DNA of 64,000 nucleotides from Caenorhabditis remanei (taxonomy: Eukaryota; Nematoda; Chromadorea; Rhabditida; Rhabditidae), in contig NC_071329.1 in assembly GCF_010183535.1 (NCBI RefSeq), forward strand, positions 15,886,879 to 15,950,878, written 5' to 3'. The position numbers and the translations under genes were made by a program. The notes beneath the pieces are model-generated. The model saw nothing but the letters and a program-made list of their open reading frames with translations, was not told the origin of the DNA and made no database searches. Positions 63,893 to 64,000 of this stretch are shown piece after piece. Every line of letters starts with the position of its first letter. Positions within the stretch are counted from its first letter, which is position 1.

Positions 63893-64000
63893 ATTGGCAC
63901 AGATTAGATCTAAGTCACTCAACATCTGCACATCCACGTCACCACCTTCAAGGCTCTGCAAACAAATCTCATCAACGTGTAGTAGAGACCGTCCTCTCCT
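63893..64000 (+). promoter_or_regulatory. Fourth E/F upstream block at window edge
   Basis: AGGTGTTAATTGGCACAGAT, ATCTGCACATCCACGTCA and CCACCTTCAAGGCTC occur in the same order as upstream of F1 and F2. By that spacing an F-type gene start would be expected about 80-100 bp past the window end. Confidence 0.5.

Overview
This window is nuclear DNA of a nematode, almost certainly a Caenorhabditis species. The evidence is AT-rich sequence, many short introns with TTTCAG-type acceptors, a dense cluster of nematode-expanded family genes, and abundant short inverted-repeat transposons. I cannot name the species from the sequence. No rRNA, tRNA, CRISPR array or bacterial-type gene was seen.

Two regions (1-41 kb and 56.8-61.7 kb) are a cluster of about 17 intact genes plus several broken ones. 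All belong to one fast-evolving family of roughly 315-450 residues, which I take to be the DUF3557 / F-box-C-like family from its recurring motifs. All intact copies share the same layout: a 56-65 nt first exon ending in a conserved Asn-(Lys/Arg/Thr)-Arg (or similar) codon split by a phase-2 intron, then a large exon, then a short last exon carrying a Ser-Glu-Leu-Val-Tyr-like motif. I label subfamilies A to H for cross-reference. A, E, F and G end in a hydrophobic membrane segment; B, C, D and H do not. The cluster grew by segmental duplication: [B-A] blocks at 1-3.5 kb and 16.3-19.5 kb; [A-C] blocks at 6.3-10.1 kb and 18.1-21.4 kb; an inverted C-A block at 10.7-14.0 kb that forms a large palindrome with its neighbour; and a D block made of two forward and two reverse copies.

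Mobile DNA is everywhere. It includes a structurally complete Merlin DNA transposon with an apparently intact DDE transposase (34675-36871), three MITEs with GC-rich ends and 8-bp target duplications, palindromic Tc1-like MITEs, a solo LTR that splits gene A2, a MITE in an A3 intron, non-LTR retrotransposon fragments, and two mariner-like elements at 58.8-60.1 and 62.6-63.9 kb.

The most unusual region is about 41.8-55.8 kb. It ends in a BEL/Pao-type gag and reverse transcriptase/RNase H but carries, between an LTR-like leader and gag, three multi-exon genes (323, 355 and 899 residues). Two of these encode zinc-knuckle arrays. Their coding and non-coding sequence share a strongly strand-biased CCGCT motif with gag and pol, and the leader contains tandem hairpin repeats whose stems appear to covary. 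A consensus splice donor in the leader and an acceptor just before each ORF suggest retrovirus-like splicing. I propose this as a truncated giant BEL/Pao element with accessory genes. It lacks integrase and a 3' LTR, and its gag-pol junction is out of frame.
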